The notes beneath the pieces were generated by a model, which worked only from the letters and a program-made list of their open reading frames with translations, did no database searches and was not told the origin of the DNA. 64,000 bases of DNA from Actinomadura oligospora ATCC 43269 (GTDB lineage Bacteria > Actinomycetota > Actinomycetes > Streptosporangiales > Streptosporangiaceae): contig NZ_JADG01000021.1 in assembly GCF_000518265.1 (NCBI RefSeq), forward strand, positions 1-64,000, given 5' to 3'. Positions within the stretch are counted from its first letter, which is position 1; the number at the start of each line of letters is the position of its first letter. This document shows positions 1-8,931 of this stretch, one piece after another. The position numbers were made by a program, and so were the translations under genes.

Positions 1-92
1 AAAGGCACTGGCTTTTAACACGCTGTTGAGTTCTCAAGAAACGGACACCCACCGCGCTCGACCCACTCTCGCGGGCCTCGCTCCGGGGCAAC
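1..92 (-). other. Leader of an rRNA operon reading left out of the window
   Basis: The complement of 19-37 reads TTGAGAACTCAACAGCGTG. This is the conserved leader sequence found between the rrn promoters and the 16S gene in actinobacteria, where it takes part in antitermination and RNase III processing. The 16S gene itself should begin a short distance beyond position 1 on the minus strand and is not in the window. The identification rests on remembered leader sequences plus the two strong promoters just upstream. Confidence 0.8.
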
Positions 93-98
93 CCTGCT

Positions 99-127
99 AA
101 TCTACTCGATCCGTCCGATTCGTGCAA
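99..127 (-). promoter_or_regulatory. Proximal rrn promoter
   Basis: On the minus strand there is a -35 TTGCAC (122-127), a 17-bp spacer and a -10 TAGATT (99-104). The predicted start is near position 92, at the head of the conserved rrn leader. Confidence 0.7.
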
Positions 128-249
128 CTTCGTCCGGTTCAGGCACCCACCGACGCGTCATCGGAGGCCGTGGCCTTCGCTGTCGTTCCGGGGGTTCCCC
201 TCAGGTCGGCCGCCGTCTCCGGCGTCCCGTTCCCCTCGGGGCAGGTAGA

Positions 250-278
250 ACACTAGATCCGGTCGGCGGCACCGTCAA
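250..278 (-). promoter_or_regulatory. Distal rrn promoter
   Basis: On the minus strand there is a -35 TTGACG (273-278), a 17-bp spacer and a -10 TAGTGT (250-255). Tandem promoters are usual for actinobacterial rRNA operons. Nothing coding lies between it and the end of tyrS, so 1-446 is explained by the rrn leader, two promoters and the tyrS terminator. Confidence 0.7.
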
Positions 279-404
279 ATCGGCGCCCGGGAACGTAATT
301 TGCCTGCTCAGCGCCCCCGTACAGGGGGCTTGGAGCGTTGCGACGGCGTTTCCCGTGACCGCACTGTGACGTGAATCTACCGAGCTTTTCCCCTGGGCAT
401 ACCG

Positions 405-436
405 AAGGCCCCGTCCGAGGTCTCGGACGGGGCCTT
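405..436 (-). terminator. Terminator of tyrS
   Basis: A perfect 15-bp inverted repeat (AAGGCCCCGTCCGAG and its complement, two bases between) begins 11 bp past the tyrS stop codon. It would insulate tyrS transcription from the rrn promoters downstream. Confidence 0.8.
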
Positions 437-446
437 CTCGTCCGGG

Positions 447-1724
447 TCAGGAGCGGACGATCTCCACGCCGCCGATGTTGCGCTTGCCGCGGCGCAGCAC
501 CAGGAAGCGGTCGTGCAGGAGGTCGTCGGCGGACGGGACGGCGTCCTCCGACTCGACCTTCGCGTTGTTCACGTACGCGCCGCCCTGGGCGATCGCGCGC
601 CGGGCCTCGGACTTGCTCTTGCACAGCCCGGACGCGGCGAGCAGGTCCGCGACGGGCGGCAGGTCGCCGGGGGCGACCTCCGTGCGCGGGACCTCCGACA
701 GGGCCGCGGCGAGGGTCCGCTCGTCCAGCTCGCGGAGCTCGCCCTGGCCGAACAGCGCCTTGGAGGCGGCGATGGCGGCGGCGGTCTCGTCCGCGCCGTG
801 GACGAGGGTGGTCATCTCCTCGGCGAGCGCGCGCTGCGGGATGCGGGCGGCGGGGCGCTCCGCGCCGTCCTTGACCAGCTGCTCGATCTCCTCGCGGGGC
901 TTGAACGAGAAGACCTTGAGGTAGTTCTCGATGTCCCGGTCGTCGGCGTTGATCCAGAACTGGTAGAAGGCGTACGGCGAGGTCAGCTCGGGGTCGAGCC
1001 AGTAGGTCTCGCCGCCGGCGGTCTTGCCGAACTTGGAGCCGTCCGCCTTGGTGAGCAGCGGGGTGGTGAGCGCGTGCGCGCTGCCGCCCTCGACGCGCCG
1101 GATCAGGTCGACCCCGGCGGTGAGGTTGCCCCACTGGTCGCTGCCGCCGGTCTGGAGGAGGCAGCCGTGGCGGCGGTACAGCTCCAGGTAGTCCATGGAC
1201 TGGAGCAGGACGTAGCTGAACTCGGTGTAGCTCATCCCGGACGACTCGAGCCGCGCCTTGACGGTCTCGCGGGCGAGCATCTTGTTGACCGGGAAGTGCT
1301 TGCCGATGTCCCGCAGGAACTCGATGACCGACATGGGGCCGGTCCAGTCGAGGTTGCTGACCATGGTCGCGCCGCTCGGGCTCTCGTCGAACTCCAGGAA
1401 CCTGGAGACCTGGCCGCGGATGCGCTCGACCCAGGCCGCGACGGTCTCCTCGGTGTTGAGGACGCGTTCGGCGCTCTTGCCGCTGGGGTCGCCGATGAGG
1501 CCGGTGGCCCCGCCGACCAGGCCGATGGGCCGGTGCCCGGCCTTCTGGAAGCGGCGCAGGGTGAGGATCTGGATGAGGTTGCCGAGGTGCAGCGAGGGCG
1601 CCGTCGGATCGAACCCGCAATAGAGCGTGACCGGCCCCGCGGCGAGCAAGGCCCGCAGTTCACTCAGGTCGGTGGACTGCGCGATCAGGTCGCGCCATGC
1701 GAGATCGTCCAGGATGTCGGTCAC
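447..1724 (-). CDS. tyrS: Tyrosyl-tRNA synthetase
   Basis: Class I aminoacyl-tRNA synthetase that charges tRNA-Tyr in the cytoplasm; 425 aa, the usual bacterial length. The HIGH-type motif is HLGN at residues 46-49, after GFDPTAPS. The KMSKS-type motif reads KFGKT near residue 230. The last ~65 residues form an S4-like RNA-binding domain. The GTG start at 1722-1724 gives the N-terminus VTDILDDLAWRDLIAQ, which matches the family and follows a GGGAG Shine-Dalgarno. An upstream ATG at 1785 would add 21 residues unlike other TyrS proteins. The gene is separated from its upstream neighbour by 134 bp and ends in a strong terminator ahead of the rrn promoters. Confidence 0.97.
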   Translation of the reverse strand: MTDILDDLAWRDLIAQSTDLSELRALLAAGPVTLYCGFDPTAPSLHLGNLIQILTLRRFQKAGHRPIGLVGGATGLIGDPSGKSAERVLNTEETVAAWVERIRGQVSRFLEFDESPSGATMVSNLDWTGPMSVIEFLRDIGKHFPVNKMLARETVKARLESSGMSYTEFSYVLLQSMDYLELYRRHGCLLQTGGSDQWGNLTAGVDLIRRVEGGSAHALTTPLLTKADGSKFGKTAGGETYWLDPELTSPYAFYQFWINADDRDIENYLKVFSFKPREEIEQLVKDGAERPAARIPQRALAEEMTTLVHGADETAAAIAASKALFGQGELRELDERTLAAALSEVPRTEVAPGDLPPVADLLAASGLCKSKSEARRAIAQGGAYVNNAKVESEDAVPSADDLLHDRFLVLRRGKRNIGGVEIVRS

Positions 1725-1858
1725 GGTCTCCCTCGTCTCCGGCTTGCTTTTGTCTGTCGTCCACAGCGTTCCCGATGGACGCTGCACAGGCTAACGATAT
1801 TCGGCAACGGCCGATGGGGTTCCGGCCGCCGCGTGGGGTCGTGGCGCCCCGTCCCAGG

Positions 1859-2488
1859 TCAGGGGGCCGCGGGGGCGCGGCGCCTCGGGACGTGGGGGCG
1901 GTAGGCGGAGACGGTGGGGTCACCGTCGATCCAGAACCGCCAGGGGGTGTCCTTGCCGCCGTTCACGCCGACGCGGGGGCCCGAGCGGACGGACGTGGGG
2001 ACGACCGGATCGCCGGCCAGGACGCGCAGGGGGCCGTCCGGGTCGCAGACGTCCAGGCCGTTCTCGGGGCGGGCGATGGCGAGGGCGTTGCAGAGGCGGG
2101 CGGGGCCGCGGGCGAGGTCACGGGCCGAGGAGCGGGGCCGCCGGGCGGCGGCCAGGTCCTGGCCTTCGATGATCTCCCCTGCGCGCAGGAGGATCCCGGA
2201 CGCGGTGCCGTCGGGGCCGCAGACCAGGTTGACGCAGTGATGCATGCCATAGGTGAAGTACACGTAGGAGTGGCCCGGCGGGCCGAACATCACGGCGTTG
2301 CGGGCGGTCCGTCCCCGGAAGGCGTGGGAGGCGGGGTCGCGGGGGCCCGCGTAGGCCTCGACCTCGGTGAGCCGGACGGCGACGGTGCCCTCGTCGGTGG
2401 TGTGGACGAGGACGCTGCCGAGCAGGCGCGGAGCGACGAACTCCACGGGGGCGTCGTAGAAGGTCCGCGGCAGTGGTGCTCCGTGCAT
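1859..2488 (-). CDS. 3-methyladenine DNA glycosylase (AAG/MPG family)
   Basis: Base-excision repair enzyme that removes alkylated purines such as 3-methyladenine from DNA; 209 aa, normal for bacterial members. Family features are visible: LARLLGSVLVH-like N-terminal block, EVEAYAGPRDPASHAFRG with the catalytic Glu, NAVMFGPPGHSYVYFTYGMHHC, GPARLCNALAI and SGPRVGV. The ATG at 2486-2488 follows a GTGAGGGA stretch. An in-frame ATG 12 codons upstream is possible but less likely. It lies between tyrS and argH in the same direction, with 145 bp to argH that include a nested inverted repeat, so it is probably transcribed separately. In Streptomyces this gene is also found near argH (recalled synteny). 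Confidence 0.93.
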   Translation of the reverse strand: MHGAPLPRTFYDAPVEFVAPRLLGSVLVHTTDEGTVAVRLTEVEAYAGPRDPASHAFRGRTARNAVMFGPPGHSYVYFTYGMHHCVNLVCGPDGTASGILLRAGEIIEGQDLAAARRPRSSARDLARGPARLCNALAIARPENGLDVCDPDGPLRVLAGDPVVPTSVRSGPRVGVNGGKDTPWRFWIDGDPTVSAYRPHVPRRRAPAAP

Positions 2489-2536
2489 TCCCTCACCCTG
2501 GTCGTCCGGCTCGGCCGGTTCCACCGTACCGGCCGC

Positions 2537-2574
2537 CCGGCGGCCCGCAGGACGATCGTCCCGAGGGCCGCCGG
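2537..2574 (-). terminator. Nested inverted repeat, possible argH terminator
   Basis: A 10-bp stem CCGGCGGCCC (2537-2546) pairs with GGGCCGCCGG (2565-2574) and encloses a second palindrome, GGACGATCGTCC (2550-2561). It lies 60 bp past the argH stop. There is no U-tract, as is common in this GC range. Confidence 0.5.
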
Positions 2575-2633
2575 ACGGCGTGGACCGGTGTCAGGCAGCC
2601 GGTGCCGGAGGCCCGGACGGCGTCGCCGCGGGC

Positions 2634-4052
2634 TCAGGAGCCGTTGCCGGAGGCCCAGGCGGCGTGCTCGTTGACCTGGGCTCGCAGGGAGTCCAGCTGC
2701 TCGCGGACGCGGTCGGGGGCGGTGCCTCCGTGCGCCTTGCGGGACGCGAGCGCGCCCGGCACGTTCAGCACCTCCCGGACGTCCGGGGTGAGGTGCTCGG
2801 ACACCTTGGCGAGCTCCTCGTCGGTGAGGTCGCCGAAGTCCTTGTCGTTGACCTGGCACCAGACGACGAGGTGGCCGACGATCTCGTGCGCGTCGCGGAA
2901 GACGACGCCGCGCCGGACCAGGAGCTCGGCGAGGTCGGTGGCCAGGGCGTAGCCCTGGGGGGCGAGCGCCTCGAGCCGCTCGGTGTTGACCCGCATGGTC
3001 GCGACCAGCCCGGACATGGCGGGCAGGACGGTCAGGAGGGTCTCGACGGCGTCGAACGCGCCCTCCTTGTCCTCCTGGAGGTCGCGGTTGTAGGTGAGCG
3101 GCAGGCCCTTGAGGGTGGTGAGCAGGCCGACGAGGTGGCCGATGAGGCGGCCCGCCTTGCCGCGGGCGAGCTCGGCGACGTCCGGGTTCTTCTTCTGCGG
3201 CATGATCGACGACCCGGTGGCGTAGGTGTCGTCCATCTCGATCCAGCGGAACTCCTGGGAGGCCCAGAGGCAGATCTCCTCGCCGAGCCGGGACAGGTGG
3301 ACGCCGATCAGCGCGGTGACGAAGAGGAACTCGGCGACGAAGTCGCGGTCGGACACCGCGTCCATGGAGTTGGGCGCGGCGGAGTCGAAGCCGAGTTCGG
3401 CGGCGGTGGCCTGCGGGTCGAGCGGCAGGGATGATCCGGCGAGCGCGCCCGAGCCGAGCGGGGACACGGCGGTGCGCCTGTCCCAGTCGAGCATGCGGGA
3501 GATGTCGCGGGTGAGCGGCTGCACGTGGGCGAGCAGCTGGTGGGAGAACAGCACGGGCTGGGCGTGCTGGAGGTGGGTCATGCCGGGCGCGGCGACGCCG
3601 AGGTTGTGCTCGGCCTGCGCGATCAGCGCGGTCTCCAGCTCGACCAGGCGGGACACGATCTGGCGGGCGTGGTCGCGCAGGTAGAGGCGCAGGTCGGTGG
3701 CGACCTGGTCGTTGCGGGAGCGGCCGGCGCGCAGCTTGCCGCCGAGCGCGCCGAGGCGTTCGAGCAGGCCGCGTTCGAGGGCGGTGTGCACGTCCTCGTC
3801 GGCGACGGTCGGACGGAACTCGCCGTTCTTGCACGCCTCCTCGAGGTCGTCGAGGGCGCCGAGCATCCGGTCGAGTTCCTCGCCCGTGAGCAGGCCTGCG
3901 CGGTTGAGCACGCGGGCGTGCGCGCGCGAGCCCATCAGGTCGTAGGGGGCGAGCCGCCAGTCGAACTGGACGCTCACCGAGAGCCGCGCGAGCGCGTCCG
4001 ACGGGCCGCCTTCGAACCTGCCGCCCCACAGTCGGGTCGGTGCCTTCGTCAC
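2634..4052 (-). CDS. argH: Argininosuccinate lyase
   Basis: Last enzyme of arginine synthesis: cleaves argininosuccinate to arginine and fumarate. The 472-aa protein belongs to the fumarase/aspartase superfamily. The signature GSSIMPQKKNPD lies near residues 278-290, TRLWGGRF is at the N-terminus, and THLQHAQPVLFSHQ is present. The GTG start at 4050-4052 (VTKAPTRLWGGRF) follows AAGAGGA at good spacing; extending further upstream gives unrelated sequence. argH sits 119 bp downstream of argR but is not overlapped like the other arg genes, so it may have its own promoter. argG, which supplies its substrate, is not in the window. Confidence 0.97.
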   Translation of the reverse strand: MTKAPTRLWGGRFEGGPSDALARLSVSVQFDWRLAPYDLMGSRAHARVLNRAGLLTGEELDRMLGALDDLEEACKNGEFRPTVADEDVHTALERGLLERLGALGGKLRAGRSRNDQVATDLRLYLRDHARQIVSRLVELETALIAQAEHNLGVAAPGMTHLQHAQPVLFSHQLLAHVQPLTRDISRMLDWDRRTAVSPLGSGALAGSSLPLDPQATAAELGFDSAAPNSMDAVSDRDFVAEFLFVTALIGVHLSRLGEEICLWASQEFRWIEMDDTYATGSSIMPQKKNPDVAELARGKAGRLIGHLVGLLTTLKGLPLTYNRDLQEDKEGAFDAVETLLTVLPAMSGLVATMRVNTERLEALAPQGYALATDLAELLVRRGVVFRDAHEIVGHLVVWCQVNDKDFGDLTDEELAKVSEHLTPDVREVLNVPGALASRKAHGGTAPDRVREQLDSLRAQVNEHAAWASGNGS

Positions 4053-4171
4053 TGGTAGATCCTCTTTTGTTGACCGCTGTCGGTTGTCTGTTCTCACTGC
4101 ACTCTGGTCGCGTGGCGGCGCGGTTGCGCCAAGTCCCACGCCGGAACCCCGCGCCGGTGTCCGGCGCCGGG

Positions 4172-4687
4172 CTAGCTTCGTCGTTCGCGTCCGCCGGGGA
4201 GGCGGAGCAGGGCCTCGGCGAGCTCCCGTCCGCCGGCGGGGTCGCGGGAGATGACGAGGATGGAGTCGTCGCCCGCGACCGTGCCGAGGACGGACGGCCA
4301 TTCGGCGTGGTCGATGGCCGAGGCGAGGTACTGGGCCGCGCCGGGCGGGGTGCGGACGATGACCAGGTTGGCCGACGCCTCCGCCGAGACGAGCAGTTCG
4401 GCGGCGAGCCGGGTGAGGCGGCCGTCGAAGGTCTCGGCGGCGCCGGTGGGGACGCGGCGGATGCGCTCGCCCCCCTCCCCCGGCACGGCGTAGATCAGGC
4501 TGCCGTCCTCGGCGCGCAGTTTCACCGCGCCGATCTCCACCAGGTCCCGGGACAGGGTGGCCTGGGTGACCTCGACGCCCGCGTCCGCCAGGAGTTTGGC
4601 GAGCTCGCCCTGGGAGTGGACGGGGTGCCGGGACAGCAGTTCGATCACCCGGGCGTGCCGGGCGGCCTTGGTCATCGGTGTGGTCAC
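4172..4687 (-). CDS. argR: Arginine repressor ArgR
   Basis: Arginine-responsive hexameric repressor of the arg genes, 171 aa. The winged helix-turn-helix occupies roughly residues 1-75 (ARVIELLSRHPVHSQGELAKLL, then VTQATLSRDLVEIGAVKL). The C-terminal arginine-binding and oligomerisation domain contains TPPGAAQYLASAID and GTVAGDDSILV. The chosen GTG (4685-4687) overlaps the argF stop as GTGA and has GGAGAA six bases upstream. An ATG four codons later (MTKAARHAR) is the alternative. Being last in the argCJBDF operon, ArgR should be autoregulated through the ARG-box-like sequence upstream of argC. Confidence 0.95.
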   Translation of the reverse strand: MTTPMTKAARHARVIELLSRHPVHSQGELAKLLADAGVEVTQATLSRDLVEIGAVKLRAEDGSLIYAVPGEGGERIRRVPTGAAETFDGRLTRLAAELLVSAEASANLVIVRTPPGAAQYLASAIDHAEWPSVLGTVAGDDSILVISRDPAGGRELAEALLRLPGGRERRS

Positions 4688-5604
4688 GCAGTGTTCTCCA
4701 GTAGCCAGGTGAGCAGGGCCTTCTGCGCGTGCAGACGGTTTTCGGCCTCGTCCCAGACCACGCTCTGCGGGCCGTCCAGGACGGCGGCGGAGACCTCCTT
4801 GCCGCGGTAGGCGGGAAGGCAGTGCAGCACGACCGCGTCGGGCGCGGCGTGCGTGAGCAGCGCCTCGTCCACAGAATACGGTTCGTAGAGGCCGGTGTCC
4901 TTCCCTTCCTGGCCCATGGACACCCATGTGTCGGTCGCGAGAACGTCGGTTCCGGTCGCGGCCTCGGCGGGGTCGGCGGTGACCAGAACCGATCCGCCGG
5001 TCGTGGCGACGATCTCCTCGGCGCGCGCGACCACCGCGGGGTCGGGCGGGAGGGACGCGGGCGCGGCGATCCGGACGTGCATGCCCGCGGTGGCGCAGCC
5101 GAGCAGGTAGGAGTGCGCCATGTTGTTCGCGCCGTCGCCGAAGTAGGCGAGGGTGAGTCCGGCGAGGTCGCCCTTGTGCTCGCGGACGGTCTGCAGGTCG
5201 GCGAGGACCTGGCAGGGGTGGAACTGGTCGGTCAGGGCGTTGACGACGGGGACGGTCGTGCCGTCCGCCATCTCCTCGACGCGGGGCTGGTCGCCGGTGC
5301 GCCAGACGATCGCGGCGGCCTGCCGTTCGAGGACGCGGGCGCTGTCGGCGATCGACTCGCCGCGTCCCATCTGGCTGTTGCCGGTGTCGAGGACGAGGGG
5401 GTTCCCGCCGAGTTCGGCGATGCCGACGGCGAAGGAGACGCGGGTGCGGGTGGAGGACTTGTCGAACAGGACCGCGACCGTCCGGGGCCCGGCGAGGGGC
5501 TTGTGGGCGAAGCGGTCCTTCTTCATGACGGCGGCGAGATCGAGGACCTGGGCCTGCTCGGCGGGGGTCAGGTCGTCGTCGCGGAGGAAGTGCCGGACGG
5601 TCAC
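4684..5604 (-). CDS. argF: Ornithine carbamoyltransferase
   Basis: Transfers the carbamoyl group from carbamoyl phosphate to ornithine to form citrulline; 306 aa. The carbamoyl-phosphate loop SSTRTR is near residue 48, FHPCQVLADLQT near 130, and the ornithine-binding HCLPAYRGKEVS near 265. The start is a GTG overlapping the argD stop by GTGA, and the stop overlaps the argR start in the same way, so translation is coupled on both sides. The sequence is complete and ordinary. Streptomyces usually carries argF elsewhere, so its place inside the cluster is a small difference (recalled). Confidence 0.97.
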   Translation of the reverse strand: MTVRHFLRDDDLTPAEQAQVLDLAAVMKKDRFAHKPLAGPRTVAVLFDKSSTRTRVSFAVGIAELGGNPLVLDTGNSQMGRGESIADSARVLERQAAAIVWRTGDQPRVEEMADGTTVPVVNALTDQFHPCQVLADLQTVREHKGDLAGLTLAYFGDGANNMAHSYLLGCATAGMHVRIAAPASLPPDPAVVARAEEIVATTGGSVLVTADPAEAATGTDVLATDTWVSMGQEGKDTGLYEPYSVDEALLTHAAPDAVVLHCLPAYRGKEVSAAVLDGPQSVVWDEAENRLHAQKALLTWLLENTA

Positions 5605-6815
5605 TGGGGGGTCTCCTGCGTCTGGGCGGCCTGGTCGAGGATGGCGGGCAGGGCGTCCACGAAGCCGCGGGCCTGCGCGGCGGTGAGGGTGAGCGGCGGG
5701 GCGAGGCGGACGGCGTCCGGGCGGAGGGCGTTGACCAGGAATCCGGCGGCGAGCGCGGCGTCCTGGACGGCCCCGGACACGGGGGCGGCCAGGACGATCG
5801 CCTGCCACAGGCCGCGGCCCCGGACGCCCGCGAGCAGCGGGTGGTCGATGGCGGCGATGCCGCCCGTGAGGACGGCTCCGACCTCGGCGGCGTTGGCGAG
5901 CAGGCCGTCGGCCTCCAGGGTGGTCAGGACGGCGAGGGCGGCGGCCGCGGCGACGGGGTTGCCGCCGAAGGTGCTGCCGTGGTCGCCCTTGGCGAAGATG
6001 TCGCCGTGCTCGCCGAACGCGACGACCGCGCCGATCGGCAGGCCGCCGCCGAGGCCCTTGGCGAGGGTGAGGATGTCGGGGCGGGCGCCTTCGTGCTGGA
6101 AGGCGAACCACGCGCCGGTGCGGCCGATCGCGGACTGGATCTCGTCGCCGACGTAGAGCGCGCCGTTGGCGGTGCAGATCTCGCGGGCGGCGGCGAGGTA
6201 GCCGGGCGGCGGCGGGACGACCCCGGCCTCGCCCTGCGTGGGCTCCAGGAAGACGGCGGCGCAGTCCTCGGTGACGGCGGCCTTGAGCGCCTCCGCGTCA
6301 CCGTACGGGACGAACCGGACGTCCAGCGCGAACGGCCCGAACGGCTCGCGGATCGCCTGCTTGCCGGTGAGGGAGAGCGCGCCGAGGCTGCGGCCGTGGA
6401 AGCCGTCCTCGGTGGCGACGAAGTAGGTCCTGCCGTGCGTCCTGCCGTACTTGATGGCGAGCTTCAGCGCGGCCTCGTTGGCCTCGGTGCCGCTGTTGGC
6501 GAGGAAGACCCGTCCGTCGCCGCCGAGCAGCTCGCGCAGCTTCTCGGCGAGCAGGATCTCCGGTTCGTTCACGTACAGGTTGGACGTGTGGGCGATCCTG
6601 GTGACCTGCTGGGTCACGGCGGCGACGAGCGCGGGGTGGGCGTGGCCGAGGGAGGTGACGGCGATGCCGCCGACCAGGTCGAGGTAGGCGTTGCCGTCGG
6701 CGTCCCAGACGGTGCAGCCCTCGCCGCGCGCGAGCGCGAGGGGCGGGACGCCGTAGTTCGGCATGAACGCGGTCTCGTACCGCTTCCTCAGGTCGTCGTT
6801 GTGGGGGGTGGTCAC
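5601..6815 (-). CDS. argD: Acetylornithine aminotransferase
   Basis: PLP enzyme of aminotransferase class III that makes N-acetylornithine from N-acetylglutamate semialdehyde; 404 aa. Seen in order: NYGVPPLALARGEGCTVWD at the N-terminus, ANSGTEANEAALKLA near 110, GFHGRSLGALSLTG near 140, the VGDEIQ PLP-aspartate motif near 222 and the PLP-lysine segment TLAKGLGGGLPIG near 250. The GTG at 6813-6815 overlaps the argB stop (GTGA). The 3' end overlaps argF. It is part of the continuous argCJBDFR transcript. Confidence 0.97.
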   Translation of the reverse strand: MTTPHNDDLRKRYETAFMPNYGVPPLALARGEGCTVWDADGNAYLDLVGGIAVTSLGHAHPALVAAVTQQVTRIAHTSNLYVNEPEILLAEKLRELLGGDGRVFLANSGTEANEAALKLAIKYGRTHGRTYFVATEDGFHGRSLGALSLTGKQAIREPFGPFALDVRFVPYGDAEALKAAVTEDCAAVFLEPTQGEAGVVPPPPGYLAAAREICTANGALYVGDEIQSAIGRTGAWFAFQHEGARPDILTLAKGLGGGLPIGAVVAFGEHGDIFAKGDHGSTFGGNPVAAAAALAVLTTLEADGLLANAAEVGAVLTGGIAAIDHPLLAGVRGRGLWQAIVLAAPVSGAVQDAALAAGFLVNALRPDAVRLAPPLTLTAAQARGFVDALPAILDQAAQTQETPQ

Positions 6816-7780
6816 GCGGGTTCTCCCTCCGGCGCCGCCGGTTCTTCCTCGATCGTGACGGGCCCGCCCGGAATGCCGGGCGTGACCATCGTCCCGATGC
6901 CCTCTTCGGTGAAGATCTCCAGCAGCAGCGCGTGCGGGCCCCGTCCGTCCAGGACGTGGGCCTGCGGGACGCCGCCGCGCACCGCCGCCAGGCACGCCTC
7001 CATCTTGGGGACCATGCCCGCCGACAGGTCCGGCAGCAGCGCCGCCAGCTCGTCGGTGGTCAGCCGGTCGATGACGTCGTCGGACGCGGGCCAGTCGGCG
7101 TACAGGCCCTCCACGTCGGTGAGGACGACCAGCTTGGCCGCGTCGAGCGCGACGGCGAGCGCGGACGCGGCGGTGTCGGCGTTGACGTTGTAGACCTCGC
7201 CGTTGTCGCCGCGCGCGACGCTGGACACGACCGGGACGCGCCCGTCGTTCAGCATGGCCCTGACCGCGCCGACCTGGACCTCGACGATCTCGCCGACCTG
7301 GCCGATGTCGACCTGCGCGCCGTCCACGAAGGCGTGCTTGCGCTCGGCGGTGAACAGGTTGGCGTCCTCGCCGGACATCCCGACCGCGAACGCGCCGTGC
7401 CGGTTGATGAGCCCGACGACGTCCCGCTGCACCTGCCCGACCAGCACCATCCGGACGACCTCCATCGCCTCGGGCGTGGTGACGCGCAGCCCGGCGGTGA
7501 AGGACGACTCGATGCCGTGGGTGGCGAGCGCGGCGTTGATCTGGGGGCCGCCGCCATGCACGATGACCGGCCGCAGGCCGGCGTAGCGCAGGAAGACGAC
7601 GTCCTCGGCGAACTGGTGCCGCAGGGCCTCGTCGGTCATGGCGTGGCCGCCGTACTTGATGACGACGGTCTTGCCGTGGAAGCGCCCGAGCCAGGGCAGC
7701 GCGTCGATCAGCGTGCTCGCCTTCGGCAGGACGGCCTCGCGCCGCCGCCGCATCCGCTCCCCGGAGATCAGGGCGCTCAT
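6812..7780 (-). CDS. argB: Acetylglutamate kinase
   Basis: Phosphorylates N-acetylglutamate, the committed and usually arginine-inhibited step; 322 aa. The amino-acid kinase fold motifs are VVIKYGGHAM near 42, VIVHGGGPQIN near 75, and VYNVNADTAAS followed by LVVLTDVEGLY near 215. The ATG at 7778-7780 overlaps the argJ stop as ATGA. Compared with the common ~300-residue form there is a short Glu/Pro-rich tail (TIEEEPAAPEGEPA) that looks disordered and is probably lineage-specific. Confidence 0.97.
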   Translation of the reverse strand: MSALISGERMRRRREAVLPKASTLIDALPWLGRFHGKTVVIKYGGHAMTDEALRHQFAEDVVFLRYAGLRPVIVHGGGPQINAALATHGIESSFTAGLRVTTPEAMEVVRMVLVGQVQRDVVGLINRHGAFAVGMSGEDANLFTAERKHAFVDGAQVDIGQVGEIVEVQVGAVRAMLNDGRVPVVSSVARGDNGEVYNVNADTAASALAVALDAAKLVVLTDVEGLYADWPASDDVIDRLTTDELAALLPDLSAGMVPKMEACLAAVRGGVPQAHVLDGRGPHALLLEIFTEEGIGTMVTPGIPGGPVTIEEEPAAPEGEPA

Positions 7781-8931
7781 GAGCTGTACGCCGAGTTCTC
7801 GTGGACGTAGTCGGCCGTGAGGTCGGTCGTCCAGACGGTGGCGCTGTGCGGGCCCGCGGACAGGTCCACGGTGATGGTGACGTCGCGGGGGCGCAGGTCG
7901 ACCTTGTCCCGGTCGTCGCCGAACGAGCCGTTGCGGCAGACCCAGACGCCGTTGATCGCGACGTTCAGCTCGTCGGGCTCGAAGACGGCGTCGGTGGTGC
8001 CGACCGCCGCCAGCACCCGGCCCCAGTTGGGGTCCTCGCCGTGGATGGCGCACTTGAGCAGGTTGTTGCGGGCGACGGTGCGTCCGACGGTGACCGCGTC
8101 GGCCTCGCTGGCCGCGCCGACCACCTCGACGGCGATGGCCTTGGACGCGCCCTCGGCGTCGACGAGCATCTGCCGGGTGAGGTCGGCGCACAGGTCGACG
8201 AGCAGGTCGGTGAAGGCGGCCACGTCCGGGGTGACGCCGCTCGCGCCGGACGCCATGATCACGACGGTGTCGTTGGTGGACATGCAGCCGTCGGCGTCGA
8301 GCCGGTCCAGGGTCGCGCCGGTGGCGGTGCGCAGCGCGCGGTCCAGGGCCCCGGCGGGCAGGTCGGCGTCGGTGGTGACGACGCACAGCATGGTCGCCAG
8401 GGACGGCGCGAGCATGCCCGCGCCCTTGGCCATGCCGCCGATCATGTAGCCGTCGCCCTGCCGGAAGGCGATCTTGGCGACGGTGTCGGTGGTGCGGATC
8501 GCGTCGGCGGCGGCGAGCCCGCCGTCCCCGCGCGACAGCTCGGCGGCGGCGGCCTCGACGCCGGGCAGCAGGGCGTCCATGTCGAGCCGGGTGCCGATGA
8601 GGCCGGTGGAGCAGACCATGACCTCGCCCGCCGAGTCCGACAGCAGGTCCGCGACGCGCTCGGCGGTGGCGTGCGTGTCGGCGAAGCCGTCCGGGCCGGT
8701 GCAGGCGTTGGCCCCGCCGGAGTTCAGCACCACCGCGCGCAGCCGCCCGCCCTTGATCACCTGCTCGGACCAGATCACGGGGGCGGCCTTCACCCGGTTG
8801 CCGGTGAAGACGGCGGCGGCGGCGCGGGACGGCCCCTCGTTGACGACGAGGGCGACGTCGCGTCCGCCGTTGGCCTTGAGTCCGGCGCTGACGCCTGCGG
8901 CGCGGAATCCTTGGGGGGCGGTGACGCTCAC
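7777..8931 (-). CDS. argJ: Glutamate N-acetyltransferase / amino-acid acetyltransferase ArgJ
   Basis: ArgJ moves the acetyl group from N-acetylornithine to glutamate and so closes the acetyl cycle; 384 aa. ArgJ proteins cleave themselves before a conserved Thr, and that site is visible as LATMLCVVTTDA near residue 180, preceded by KGAGMLAPS. The C-terminal NDTVVIMASGASG-type and NLLKCAIHGEDPNWGR blocks are typical. The GTG at 8929-8931 overlaps the argC stop (GTGA); the stop overlaps argB. Whether it also uses acetyl-CoA (bifunctional type) cannot be told from sequence alone. Confidence 0.96.
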   Translation of the reverse strand: MSVTAPQGFRAAGVSAGLKANGGRDVALVVNEGPSRAAAAVFTGNRVKAAPVIWSEQVIKGGRLRAVVLNSGGANACTGPDGFADTHATAERVADLLSDSAGEVMVCSTGLIGTRLDMDALLPGVEAAAAELSRGDGGLAAADAIRTTDTVAKIAFRQGDGYMIGGMAKGAGMLAPSLATMLCVVTTDADLPAGALDRALRTATGATLDRLDADGCMSTNDTVVIMASGASGVTPDVAAFTDLLVDLCADLTRQMLVDAEGASKAIAVEVVGAASEADAVTVGRTVARNNLLKCAIHGEDPNWGRVLAAVGTTDAVFEPDELNVAINGVWVCRNGSFGDDRDKVDLRPRDVTITVDLSAGPHSATVWTTDLTADYVHENSAYSS

